The notes beneath the pieces were generated by a model. It saw nothing but the letters and a program-made list of their open reading frames with translations. It had not been told where the DNA came from and searched no databases. Below, piece by piece: positions 9,076-21,462 of a stretch of DNA of 64,000 bases. Positions within the stretch are counted from its first letter, which is position 1. Every line of letters begins with the position of its first letter. Origin of the DNA: Actinomyces sp. 432 (GTDB taxonomy: Bacteria; Actinomycetota; Actinomycetes; Actinomycetales; Actinomycetaceae); contig NZ_CP025249.1 of assembly GCF_009930875.1 (NCBI RefSeq), forward strand, positions 124,001 through 188,000, given 5' to 3'. The translations under genes were made by a program, and so were the position numbers.

Positions 9076-9415
9076 GGAGACGGTTCAATTAGGGCGAGGT
9101 AGTTAGGCGCCTCGTGCTTGAGGATGCGATGCCGATGCACCGGCTGCGAGGGCGGCCGACCCACAGCGTCTCGCGCTCGAGGATGCGGCCGCTCGGAACT
9201 ACCACGCGGTGGCCGTCCATGGGCGCCGGAGGTCGCGCGCGGTTGCGGGAGACGTGATCCTCGGGCGCGGGCGCTGTCCTCGGATCGACCAGAGCGGACC
9301 GCCAGCCGCACCCCCAACACGAAGAGCCGGTAATTACTTCGGTCCGGGTGGCGAAAGGGGAAGAAGCGCTTACGGGTCCCGTGCACCTGCTGCGGCGGCG
9401 TCCCGAGGCGGTAGG
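9076..9415. other. Intergenic region between vsr and the HNH gene
   Basis: About 340 bp with no convincing gene. A minus-strand reading (about 9115-9220) contains a short patch, VPSGRILERETLWVGRPR, that could be a relic of a restriction gene, but I cannot assign it. No promoter or terminator of clear quality is visible. Confidence 0.3.
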
Positions 9416-10204
9416 ATGCTCCGTGTGACCGACGATGGAGCACTTGCCTATCCCCCTGACGCTTATGCCAACGACGGCGTGCTGTGGTGGGAACAGCATG
9501 ATCAGAAGGTCGTTCCTGGGAGCAAAGGGGCCCTGCCGCGTATGGCGGCATGGCTCCGCTGGAATGTTAAGCCCGGGCAGCGCTTTAGTACGCGGGAGTT
9601 ACGCAGCGTCCTAGGAATTGACCAGGAGCACTTCCAGCGCAGGCAGAGAGAGCTGCGCGAATACGGATGGAGGTACCTGTCGGCCAAGGAGGACCCGTCA
9701 CTCGGTGAGCAGTGCGAGCTCCTCGAATACGGATGGTGGCCGGGCGAGGGGCCGCGGCCACGTAGGCAGGCCATATCCGCCAAAGTGAGGCGCCAAGTAT
9801 TCGAACGTGACGGGGGCAGGTGTGTTATATGCGGTCGCGCGGCTGGTGAGTACTACGAGGACGGGTCTAGGGTCGTTCTTACGGCGGGGCACGTAGTAGC
9901 GAACGCTCATGGCGGGTCTGCGAGCCTTGACAATCTCCGGACTGAGTGCCGCAAGTGCAATGAGTCTGCGCGCGCCGATACGGGGACCGCGGCAGACCCA
10001 AAAGCGATCGTTGAAGCCGTTCGCAGCCTCAAGCGGGCTGACCAGCGCGTGCTTCTGGAATGGATAAGGCGAGGGCAGCGGAGCAGGTCAAACCTTGATC
10101 ACGTATACGACCGGGTTAGATTGAGTGGGCCTGCGGCAAAGAAAGCAGTGGTGGAGTACCTGCAGGAGCTCGAGAAGCGCGAAGGTGGACGAGAGGCGCG
10201 CTGA
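9416..10204 (+). CDS. HNH endonuclease, likely restriction partner
   Basis: A 262-residue protein with a classical HNH nuclease domain near residues 125-180: RRQVFERDGGRCVICGRA, then TAGHVVANAHGGSASLDNLR and CRKCNESARAD. This supplies two CxxC zinc pairs, the catalytic GH and the N/H of the fold. The N-terminal half (WWEQHDQKVV, RMAAWLRWNVKPGQRFSTREL, LREYGWRYLSAKEDP) resembles recognition regions of HNH restriction enzymes. ATG 9416 is the best start; GTG 9425 is an alternative. It ends 3 bp from the convergent cytosine methyltransferase, and with vsr makes a compact restriction-modification and repair cassette. Recognition sequence cannot be read from the protein. Confidence 0.82.
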   Translation: MLRVTDDGALAYPPDAYANDGVLWWEQHDQKVVPGSKGALPRMAAWLRWNVKPGQRFSTRELRSVLGIDQEHFQRRQRELREYGWRYLSAKEDPSLGEQCELLEYGWWPGEGPRPRRQAISAKVRRQVFERDGGRCVICGRAAGEYYEDGSRVVLTAGHVVANAHGGSASLDNLRTECRKCNESARADTGTAADPKAIVEAVRSLKRADQRVLLEWIRRGQRSRSNLDHVYDRVRLSGPAAKKAVVEYLQELEKREGGREAR

Positions 10205-10207
10205 CAC

Positions 10208-11347
10208 CTACCGGGCGCGAGTAGTCGCGTCGGTGGCCGAGAACGCGTTAAAGATGCTGGTGCCGATCGCGCGCGCGACCGGCGGCGGAAACGCGTTGCC
10301 GATTTGTCGGCACGCGTTGGTCTTTCTCCCGGTAATCTCCCAGGAGTCGGGGAAGCCCTGGATGCGTGCCATCATTTGGGGAGTGAGGCGAGGGGATCCC
10401 TCAAAGTCTGGGCCGGGGGGCTCGTCCGCAATGGTGTTACCTGTTACCCCCATTGCTGCCCATGCCTTGCGCGCGCGTGTTGGTCCAAGGTCTGGGCCGC
10501 CGTGCTTCTTTGAGCCACCTACTAGCGTCGGAGCTATTCCGTTGGCTGATGCCGCCCATGCCTCTGCGCCGCGCCATCCGCGCGAGCCCATAAGGTCAAC
10601 GAGTGTCTCTCCGACCGTTTTTGCGCTCTCTGGGTGCTTGGCCGGCCAGGAAAAATTCTCCCAGTCGTGGTCCTTCAGGGCTACGAGCACGGCGCGCGGC
10701 CTAAGCTGGGGCACTCCGTAGTCGGAGGCATTCAGCAGACGCCACTCGCCCACAAAACCCATTGTTGCGAGTCGGGCCAGTATGTGTTCCCGATATGCGC
10801 TGAACTTTGGGTCGAGTAGTCCCCGGACGTTCTCGATCATTACCCCTCTTGGGTGAATCTCCTGGACGATGTCGATAGCGCGATCGAACAGGTTGCGCTC
10901 GTCCGCGGCGCCAAGTTGCCGACCTGCGACTGAGAACGGCGGGCAGGGCACGCCTCCCGCAAATAGGTCAACCTGGTGCAGGTCCGCGGGTGGCGTCCAT
11001 GTGTTGAGGTCGTCCTGGATGATGTTCCACTTGGAGCGATTGTGGCGAAGAGTTTTGCAAGCCCAGTCCTCGAGCTCGACCAGGGCTAGGTGCTCGAAGC
11101 CTGCCTGCTCGAGGCCGAGTGCCTGGCCGCCCGCACCAGCGCACACCTCGAGCGAGGTGTAGGTGGGACGCTTGTTCAACGCTGTGGCTCCCTGAGCTTG
11201 AGAAGTATGTGTCCGCCCGGTTCGAACAACGTGCTTCCCAGTTGTGTTCCCGTGAGAGGTCTTGCGGGATGTTGGGGCTGCGTGCACAGGGGAGTCGAGC
11301 GGGAGTGTCGGCGGTGCCGGGGGCGCGATTGCCGCGTAGGTCGTCAT
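10208..11347 (-). CDS. dcm: DNA (cytosine-5-)-methyltransferase
   Basis: A 379-residue C5 cytosine methyltransferase. Motif I is CAGAGGQALGLEQAGF (SAM binding), motif IV GGVPCPPFSVAGRQ carries the catalytic Cys, motif VI is MIENVRGL, motif VIII is LRPRAVLVAL, and motif X is QIGNAFPPPVARAIG. A variable target-recognition region lies between motifs VIII and X (residues ~250-330). The first 60 residues are extra, Thr/Pro/Ala-rich and probably disordered. ATG 11347 has GGAG 6 bases upstream. It converges with the HNH gene. It should protect host DNA from that nuclease; the deaminated products would be repaired by Vsr. The symbol is generic for the family. Confidence 0.92.
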   Translation of the reverse strand: MTTYAAIAPPAPPTLPLDSPVHAAPTSRKTSHGNTTGKHVVRTGRTHTSQAQGATALNKRPTYTSLEVCAGAGGQALGLEQAGFEHLALVELEDWACKTLRHNRSKWNIIQDDLNTWTPPADLHQVDLFAGGVPCPPFSVAGRQLGAADERNLFDRAIDIVQEIHPRGVMIENVRGLLDPKFSAYREHILARLATMGFVGEWRLLNASDYGVPQLRPRAVLVALKDHDWENFSWPAKHPESAKTVGETLVDLMGSRGWRGAEAWAASANGIAPTLVGGSKKHGGPDLGPTRARKAWAAMGVTGNTIADEPPGPDFEGSPRLTPQMMARIQGFPDSWEITGRKTNACRQIGNAFPPPVARAIGTSIFNAFSATDATTRAR

Positions 11348-11545
11348 GGATGGCTCCTTGTCGTGTCCCGGTGGCTGGCTTGATCATCTGAAGTGTCTCT
11401 CGGAAGTCTGACACGAATTCGGGCGAAGCAGGTCTCTAGGACGGGCGACGTCTTCGCCACCCCAATGCCGTGCGGGATCGTGGCGAGGCGCGCTGGGGAT
11501 CCCGCCTGACTGTGGAAGTAGGGCATTGTGCCGGGACGCCCGAAC

Positions 11546-11634
11546 GTTCCACGACCCCCGTGTGCGTTCCACGACCCCGGGGTGGTCGTGGAACGTACCC
11601 CAAGGTCGTGCAGTGTCACCGAGGTCGTGGAATG
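11546..11634. repeat. Dispersed GGTCGTG palindromic repeat, copy 1
   Basis: Two TTCCACGACC units face several AGGTCGTGGAA/AGGTCGTGCAG units, giving an imperfect cruciform-capable block. A related block is at 38973-39098 and a simpler hairpin with the same core is at 26574-26623. It fills most of the 343-bp gap between the methyltransferase start and the MFS gene end; the rest of that gap shows nothing. Confidence 0.7.
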
Positions 11635-11690
11635 CGGCCCGGGCGGCGGGCGGACACGCCTGGTGCCCGCCCGCCGACGGCGGCTGCCGA

Positions 11691-13135
11691 CTAGTGCTCC
11701 GCCGACTGAACCGGCGCCAGCTTCTCGAGCTCGTGGCGCGCGCGCAACCGGTCGTTGGACCGCTCCACATCCAGGCGCGAGAGCAGGAACAGGATGATGC
11801 CGTTCACGATCGCCGGGATCCACAGGTACATGAAGTACAGCATGCTGATGGCCGACTCCGGCTGCACCGGCGCGTTGGCCACGTAACCGCTCATGGCCAG
11901 CAGCCAGCCCGCCAGCGCCGTGCCCAGGCCGCCCCCGATCTTCACGCCCAGCGACGTGCAGGAGAACATGAGCCCGTCGATGCGCTTGCCCGAGCGCAGG
12001 AAGGTGTTCTCGGAGGCCTCCGCAATCAGCGCGTTGACGGTCCCCTGCAGGGGGCTCATACCGATGGAGGCGACCCCGGAGAACACCAGCATCAGCGGCA
12101 GGCTGCCCGCGTAGGCGGCAGCCACCACCCCGAGCCTGCCGGCGACGGCGATGATGTACCCGACGATGTTCACCCGGTACATGCCGCCCACCCGGGAGAC
12201 CACCCAGGGAGTGGCCAGCAGGCCGGCGATCAGAGGGATATTGATCGCCCAGGCGAACACGCCCAGGAGGTTGGCGTCCCCCAGGATGTACGTCATGAAG
12301 TAGATGCCCATGTTCAGCGTCGCGGTGAAGATCTGGGTCATCAGGAAGACCACCAGGATGATCAGGTAGTACTTGTTCTCCAGCAGCAGCTTGAAGGACT
12401 CCTTGAACGGCAGCTTCTCGTCGGCCCCGCCGGACGCCGCAGCGTCTGCGGCCGCGGCGCGCTGCGCGTCCTCGGCGGGCATGTCCGAGCGGTCGGCAAG
12501 CTCCTCGGGGGACAGCTCCCGCACGGACAGCACCGACAGCGTGTTCACTGCCAAGCCGATAAGCGCGTAGATGATGGCAATGCTGCGCCAGCCCTCGGCG
12601 CCGCCGCCCAGCAGCTCCACACCCTTGACCGTGAAGGTCTGGATCAGCAGGCTGGTGCCGAAGGCGAACATGAAGCGGATCGATCCCATCTGCACCCGCT
12701 CGGCGCTGTTCTTGGTGATCAGGGCCGTCAGCGAGGAGTAGGCGATGTTGTTGGCCGTGTAGAACACCGAGTTCAGCAGCGTGTAGGCGATGAAGAACCA
12801 GGCGTACTTGGCGGTCTCACCCAGGCTGGGCGGGATGGCGAAGACGGCGATGATCATCAGCGCACAGCCGAAGAAGGCCCACAGCATCCAGGGGCGGGCC
12901 TTGCCCATCCGGGTGCGGGTGCGGTCCAGCAGGGTGCCGAAGAGGATGTCGGAGAACCCGTCGAAGAACTTCGACAGCATCATGAGCGTGCCGATCACTC
13001 CGGGGTTCAGGCCGGCGGTGTCGGTCAGGTAGATCATGACGAACGCGGACAGGAGCGCGTACACCACGTTCCCGGCTACGTCACCAGATCCGTAGCCGAC
13101 CTTGTTGTACCACTTGAGGTACTTCTTCTCTTGCA

Positions 13136-13136
<1 letters not shown>
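11691..13136 (-). CDS. GPH-family sugar (beta-galactoside) symporter
   Basis: A 481-residue major-facilitator protein of the glycoside-pentoside-hexuronide:cation family. The GPH N-terminal signature is present (KVGYGSGDVAGNVVY, followed by the DGFSDILFGTLLDRTRTRMGK block with its Asp-rich cation motif). About 12 transmembrane segments are evident, with a long acidic cytoplasmic loop near residues 205-240. It begins at the A shared with the lacZ stop codon (TGATG), so it is translationally coupled to lacZ. Substrate is inferred as lactose or another beta-galactoside from the gene pair. Regulation is expected to follow lacZ. Confidence 0.88.
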
Positions 13137-16532
<3,396 letters not shown>

Positions 16533-16689
16533 AGCAGGCGCGGGTTAGGAATACCCGATATCGTAGGTAGTCAGTGTGATCTGACGAATATGTGCGGGAG
16601 GATGTGCATTGGCGGTGGCGACGTTATCATTAATCTGTGGGTGGGGTGGGCTCGCGCTTGTGCCCGGGCGGGCTGCTAGGCTCACGAAA

Positions 16690-17712
16690 ATGGACGGGAA
16701 GCGACGTGTCAGGGGCGCGCCGTCGGTAGCCGACGTTGCCCGCCTGGCCGGCGTGTCCTCGCAGACCGTCTCGCGCGTTTCAGCCGGCGCGGCCAATGTG
16801 CGTCCGGCCACCCGGGACAAGGTCCTGCATGCGATGCAGCAGCTCGGCTACACCCCCAACCGTGCCGCTCAGGCGCTGCGTAGTGGCTCGTTCAAGGCCA
16901 TCGGCGTGCTCACCCAGCAGATCCTGCGCACCGGCGAGGCGCAGACTACCGACGGCGTGCTGCAGGCCGCCTGGGAGGCCGGGTACACGGTGTCGATGGT
17001 GCAGGTGGACCGCCCCCAGTCGGAGGACATGGGCGCGGCGGTGCACCGCTTGGCCGCGCAGGCGGTTGACGGGCTCGTCGTCGTCCAGGCCGGGCGGGCT
17101 GGGCGCGAGCACCTGGCGCTGCCGGCCGGCATGCCGGTGGCCGTGTCGGACTCGGCGCTCGTGGGCTACTACCCCTCGGCGTCCGCCGACCAGGTAGGGG
17201 GCGTGCGCGCCGCGGTGGGGCACCTGCTCCAGCTGGGGCACCGCACCGTTCACCACATCACCGGGCCGGCCGACTCCCAGTCCGCCCTGATCCGCTCCGC
17301 CGCCTGGTCGGCATGCCTGGAGGAGGCCGGGCGGGAGGTGCCCGAGGCCGTGCCTGGTGACTGGCACGCCGCCGCCGGCTATGCCGCCGGGCGGAGACTG
17401 GCCGCCGACCCGGAGGTCACGGCGGTCTTCTGCGCCAATGACGAGGTTGCCATCGGACTGGTGCGCGCCCTGCACGAGGAGGGGCGGCGCGTGCCCGAGG
17501 ACGTGTCCGTGGTCGGCTTTGACGGGCTGGAGCTGGGTGAGTACTGCTTCCCGCCGCTGACGACGATCCGCCAGGACTTCCACCGCGCCGGCGTGGAGAT
17601 GGTCAACCTGGTCCTGGAGCAGGTCGCCTCCGGGGTGCAGGACGGGACGCGGCGCATCATCATCCCCACCGAGCTGGTGGTGCGTGCCTCCACCGCCCCG
17701 CCCGCCCGCTGA
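16690..17712 (+). CDS. LacI-family transcriptional regulator
   Basis: A 340-residue repressor. The helix-turn-helix and hinge are at residues ~12-60 (SVADVARLAGVSSQTVSRVSAG, VRPATRDKVLHAMQQLGYTPN, ALRSG), followed by a periplasmic-binding-like effector domain (AIGVLTQQI, VFCANDEVAIGL, VSVVGFDGLELGEY, PPLTTIRQDF). ATG 16690 places the HTH in its normal position; upstream in-frame codons are non-homologous. It is divergent from lacZ and is the likely controller of the lacZ-transporter operon, with galactoside or a derivative as inducer (inference). Confidence 0.92.
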   Translation: MDGKRRVRGAPSVADVARLAGVSSQTVSRVSAGAANVRPATRDKVLHAMQQLGYTPNRAAQALRSGSFKAIGVLTQQILRTGEAQTTDGVLQAAWEAGYTVSMVQVDRPQSEDMGAAVHRLAAQAVDGLVVVQAGRAGREHLALPAGMPVAVSDSALVGYYPSASADQVGGVRAAVGHLLQLGHRTVHHITGPADSQSALIRSAAWSACLEEAGREVPEAVPGDWHAAAGYAAGRRLAADPEVTAVFCANDEVAIGLVRALHEEGRRVPEDVSVVGFDGLELGEYCFPPLTTIRQDFHRAGVEMVNLVLEQVASGVQDGTRRIIIPTELVVRASTAPPAR

Positions 17713-17720
17713 CCCGCCCC

Positions 17721-17756
17721 TCGCCGAGGTCGGTTGATATAACCGCCGAGGTCGGT
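17721..17756. repeat. Dispersed 21-bp direct repeat (GCCGAGGTCGG / GATATAAC), copy 1
   Basis: Two copies of CGCCGAGGTCGGT are separated by TGATATAAC just after the lacI-type stop. The same arrangement occurs in reverse orientation at 23527-23562. It is a direct, not inverted, repeat, so it is not a simple terminator. Confidence 0.7.
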
Positions 17757-18474
17757 CTTTGTTGCGGCGTCGGCGACGGGGGCGACCTCAATCCCCAGCT
17801 GTCGATCGACTTCTTCGGCGGGCATGGAAGAGGTGTTCCCGGACCGGTGTGCGGCTGCGCGATCGGAGATGTGATGCTCCCACGCCGGTGAGGCGAGATC
17901 GTGTTCGGGCACCTCGCGTGCATGTCGCCCGGGCCTCTGCGCGTATTACAGGCAAGATAGGGATTATGCGGGTATCGGACCGGGGTGGCGGCCGTTGGCG
18001 GTGCATGCCGGTGGCATCGGTGATTCTCAGTGTTTCCGGTGCCGTGCCCGGGCGCGCATGTAGCGCTGCGCGGGGCGGCCCCGGCGTTCGTCTGCGTGCT
18101 CCGGGCGACGATTCGTCACTTGGCACCAACGCTTCGGCATTTCCGACGACGGTACGTACCTCTGGGTGCCGAACCGTCACGAGAGGGTACGAATCGTCGA
18201 TCACAACATACGAACCGTCGCGTCAGATCTACCGCGCACACTAAAGCGCCACCAACTCAACCATCTCGGAATGTCATAAGTGCCGGCCATGGTGTGTCAC
18301 CCCACCCGGCGGATGAACCGCCGCACTCTCAAACCGGAAGCGCTGCATATCTATATTGCAGGTAACATTGCGGGTAACGTACCCAACAAACACAACGTAT
18401 ACAACGTATGCGCGGCGGGTATCGCGGTATTGAGTCGACTTGTCTGATGTCATAGGTCGTGTACCGTGCGGGCG
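17757..18474. other. Intergenic region upstream of the LssY-C gene
   Basis: About 720 bp without a convincing gene. The segment 18107-18219 holds five near-identical 9-bp motifs (see the separate entry). The last 110 bp before the start (18360-18420) are AT-richer, with TAACATTGCGGGTAACGTA and CAACGTATACAACGTATGC, and probably contain the promoter. Confidence 0.4.
18107..18219. promoter_or_regulatory. Five phased CGAAYCGTC / GACGRTTCG motifs
   Basis: Motifs at 18107-18115 (GACGATTCG), 18148-18156 (GACGGTACG, one mismatch), 18170-18178 (CGAACCGTC), 18190-18198 (CGAATCGTC) and 18211-18219 (CGAACCGTC). Start-to-start distances are 41, 22, 20 and 21 bp, about two helical turns or twice that. The first two are inverted relative to the last three. 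This looks like a regulator-binding array. No binding protein can be named. Confidence 0.45.
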
Positions 18475-19905
18475 ATGACCAGTGAACAGGATGCCCGCGT
18501 GATACCGGCCCGGGTCGCCCGCAGCGGCGACGCCGCGCCCAGGGCGCGCACCCGCCCGCGTCCGGACTCTCCGCCGGTCTACTCAGCCGGGTCGGACAAG
18601 GTACTGGCCGCGGGCGCCCGCGAATGGGGCCTCGACGACGTCCTGGACGCCGTCTTCTTCGCCGTCGCCGCGCTGGCCACGCTCTGGCTGGCTTGGCTGC
18701 TGCTCGGCTCGGGCACCCGCCTGAGCCCGGGGGCGATCGTCAACATTCTGCTGTTCTGGGCGGTGCTGTCCTACCTGGCTCTGCCCCGCCTGCATCAGAT
18801 CCTCACCTGGCTGTACGTGCCCGACTACTTCATCGGCCGGACCCGCACCGCTGACGGCCTTCTGGGCGACCCGGTCAACCTCGCCGTGCTCGGTGACGAG
18901 GAGGACATCCACGCTGCGATGACGAAGGCAGGCTGGGTGCGCGCCGACCCCATCACGCTGCGATCGTCCTGGGGGATCGTCGTCTCCTCGCTGCTGCGCC
19001 GCTCCTACCCGGCGGCCCCGGTCTCCGACCTGCTGCTGTTTGGGCGCAAGCAGGACTTCGCATATCAGAAGGAGGTGGAGGGCAATCCCGCCCAGCGACA
19101 CCATATCCGCTTCTGGCGCGTGCCCGAGGGATGGGTGATGCCGGGCGGCCGCCGGGTGGATTGGCTGGCCGGCGCGACCTACGACCGCTCCGTGGGGCTG
19201 TCCACCCTCACCCTCCAGGTGACGCACAAGATCGATGCCGATATCGACGTCGAACGCGACTACGTGGTCGACGACGTCCGCTGGGCGAATGATGCGGCAT
19301 TGCTGGAGATATGGCCGGACTTCTTCACTGCCTACCACCACCGCAACGGCGGCGGCGACCGGATCGTCACCGACGGCGACCTGTATGTGCTGGATCTGGA
19401 TCGTCTGGTTCCCGACTCCGGCGGCGAATTGCAGCAGGCCCGCAGGGCGGAGGCCGAGGTGCGCCGTCGACGCCCGGCGGAGCTGATCGTGGCCATGGGG
19501 CTGGTGGTGGCGGTTCTTACCGCTAATGCGCTGAGGCTGTTCGGCGGCGGGACCATTGATGAACTCGTTCGTGAGGTGGACGGTGCCGGCGCCGCCGACG
19601 GTCACCGGATCGTCATGACGACGGCGACGGTGACCACCGCCGTCGTCACGCTCGCGATTCTGGGTCTGGCGGTCGCGGTCTGGTTCGGGCATCCCCGCGC
19701 CAGGATCGCCCTGATGGTGGTGCTGAGTCTGAACATCGGCTCGGTGATGACCGCGATCTCCGCCGTCGGGGTCAGGCAGGCCGGATGGGGGCTGATCGCC
19801 GCCGCGGCGCTGGGAGTGCTGGCGCTGCTGGCGATGACGGCCAGGCCGGTTCCCCGCTGGGAGAGGGCACGTAAGGCCGAGCGGCTGCGGGCACGGGCCG
19901 AGTAA
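18475..19905 (+). CDS. LssY C-terminal-domain membrane protein
   Basis: A 476-residue membrane protein. After a ~45-residue Arg/Pro-rich cytoplasmic head come two transmembrane segments (residues ~55-105). An LssY-C-type soluble domain follows: LLGDPVNLAVLGDEEDIHAAM, GWVRADPITLRSS, PVSDLLLFGRKQDFAYQK, and RHHIRFWRVPEG. Three to four transmembrane helices close the protein (residues ~345-465). LssY domains occur in membrane proteins often fused to PAP2 phosphatases, but no PAP2 motif is seen here and the biochemical role is unknown. ATG 18475 and GTG 18466 are both possible starts. It is monocistronic with a long upstream regulatory region. Confidence 0.75.
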   Translation: MTSEQDARVIPARVARSGDAAPRARTRPRPDSPPVYSAGSDKVLAAGAREWGLDDVLDAVFFAVAALATLWLAWLLLGSGTRLSPGAIVNILLFWAVLSYLALPRLHQILTWLYVPDYFIGRTRTADGLLGDPVNLAVLGDEEDIHAAMTKAGWVRADPITLRSSWGIVVSSLLRRSYPAAPVSDLLLFGRKQDFAYQKEVEGNPAQRHHIRFWRVPEGWVMPGGRRVDWLAGATYDRSVGLSTLTLQVTHKIDADIDVERDYVVDDVRWANDAALLEIWPDFFTAYHHRNGGGDRIVTDGDLYVLDLDRLVPDSGGELQQARRAEAEVRRRRPAELIVAMGLVVAVLTANALRLFGGGTIDELVREVDGAGAADGHRIVMTTATVTTAVVTLAILGLAVAVWFGHPRARIALMVVLSLNIGSVMTAISAVGVRQAGWGLIAAAALGVLALLAMTARPVPRWERARKAERLRARAE

Positions 19906-20146
19906 GCCGTGAGTGATCTGTGAGGCTCCGGCCGTCTCACATGGTCATGTGCTCGTCGAGCAGGCGGCGTGCAGGTAACAGCCCACGACGAAGGATATGG
20001 ACGGCAACGCACTCGCGGAGGACCTGAGGGCTTGGATGACCTGCACGAGCCGCGCGGTGAAGCGCTCCGTGCAGGCAGTTCTGCCGAACGCGCAGGGGCC
20101 GCGTCGTGACAGCGCCTTTTCGACGTCGGCGCCTTAGGCTGGCCCC

Positions 20147-21200
20147 ATGAGCGAGTACTTCGGGGGCAAGCGGGGCCAGGCCGCACCAGGGGACTCCCGG
20201 AGAGCGGACGGTCTGAGCCCTGGACGCCCTTCCCGGGGCGCCGACCGGATTCCGTTTCCAGCGCTGACATTCCAGGCCGGTCCCGGCCCCGAGAACGCTC
20301 GCGCGGCCGTCATGTGGCGCCGCCGACGCCCGAGCACGTGCGCTTCGGGCTGCCGTTCAACGACATCCTGCCCCTGTGGCACGACGGCACCGACATCACC
20401 TGGCACCGCCCGCTCGACGAGGTTGACTTCGCCTCGATCCTCGGCCTGGGCTACGTGCAGACCGAACCCGGCCCCACCGCGACGCCCAAGGGCTGGCAGG
20501 AACTCGTCGAGACCGCCACCCTGCTGCCACCCGCTTCCGACTCCGACGACGGCCCCGTGCTGCGGCTGCGCGCGGTCACACCGTCGGGCCGTCGCGCGAT
20601 CAACGACCCGGGCGACGGCGCCCCCATCCGCCTGTCTCCGGCGCTGTCGGCCCAGGAGGCCATGGGCGTGGCAAGCGGCTTGGACCGCACCAGCTTTGCC
20701 GTCCACATCGCTCGTCTCATGCTGCGGGCGGCGCGCGACGGCGCCATCCTGCTGTTCACGCTGCGCGCCCCCCGCGACCCCGAGGCGCACCACCTGTTGT
20801 CCGTGCCCAGCGAGGTGGACGCGCGCCAGGTCATGCACTTCCACCTGGGTACCTTGCTGGACATGGACGACGGCGCCTGGGCGCACGCCAAGCGGTCCGA
20901 CAACATGACCCTGCTGGACCTGGACATCCCCTACCAGAGCCTGTTGTCCAACAACGGTCAAGGAGGCCAGGGACTTGAACTCGAGCGCCTGACCGACATG
21001 GCAAGCCCGGTAGTGGAGTGCCTGCTGCGCCCGGGCTTTCCCTTCGCACTGGGGTTCTCCGTGATCATGCCGACGGGGACATACTCGCCGTGACCGGCAC
21101 CGATCTGCTGGCCGACGGCGGCTCCGGCCGCCCGCTGGTGCCGGACCTGGATGAGCTGCGTGCGGGTGTGGAGGCCATGCTGCCGGCGCTGTTCGACTGA
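20147..21200 (+). pseudogene. Uncharacterised protein, two frameshifts as given
   Basis: Three consecutive open segments join into one 351-residue reading frame if one base is restored near 20312 (GTCAT for expected GTCCAT) and one near 21066 (GATCAT for GATCCAT). The total then becomes a multiple of three and ends at 21200 with ...VPDLDELRAGVEAMLPALFD. The head (MSEYFGGKRGQAAPG) is low-complexity. The body (RFGLPFNDILPLWHDGTDITWHRPLDEVDFASI, ALSAQEAMGVASGLDRTSF, LRPGFPFALGFSV) is well-behaved coding sequence of no family I recognise. A shorter reading would start at GTG 20314 and stop at 21093. No membrane segments are seen. Confidence 0.55.
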
Positions 21201-21285
21201 GGTTGCCCGGGAGGGCGTTGAGGGAGAGGGCGCTTCGGGAGGGCGTTTAGAACGCCGGTTCGCGGTCTGCTACGCCGGTTCGGGG

Positions 21286-21376
21286 TTTACTACGCCACTT
21301 AGGTGTTTGCTGAAGGCTTCTGAGGTATTCAGCAGGCCGTTAACTGGCGTTGTTAACGGCGAAGTGGCGTAGTAAA
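21286..21376. repeat. 91-bp palindromic dispersed element, copy 1
   Basis: A perfect 15-bp terminal inverted repeat (TTTACTACGCCACTT at 21286-21300 and its complement at 21362-21376) encloses CAGCAGGCCGTTAACTGGCG. The internal segment and one end recur at 36108-36240. It lies in the gap before the phosphatase gene and has no coding capacity, so it looks like a MITE or REP-type element. Confidence 0.75.
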
Positions 21377-21462
21377 GGCGCGGCGGGGCGATGGGTGCTC
21401 GCGGTCGTCTGCGGCGGTGGCGTCGGCTTGAAACCCCGCTTAGACTCCGCCACCCTCCTGCC

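Noticed and set aside
17759-18244. Possible 161-residue gene in the gap after the lacI-type gene
   Set aside because: Arg/Ser-rich composition, no ribosome site, and it covers the dispersed repeat and the phased motif array.
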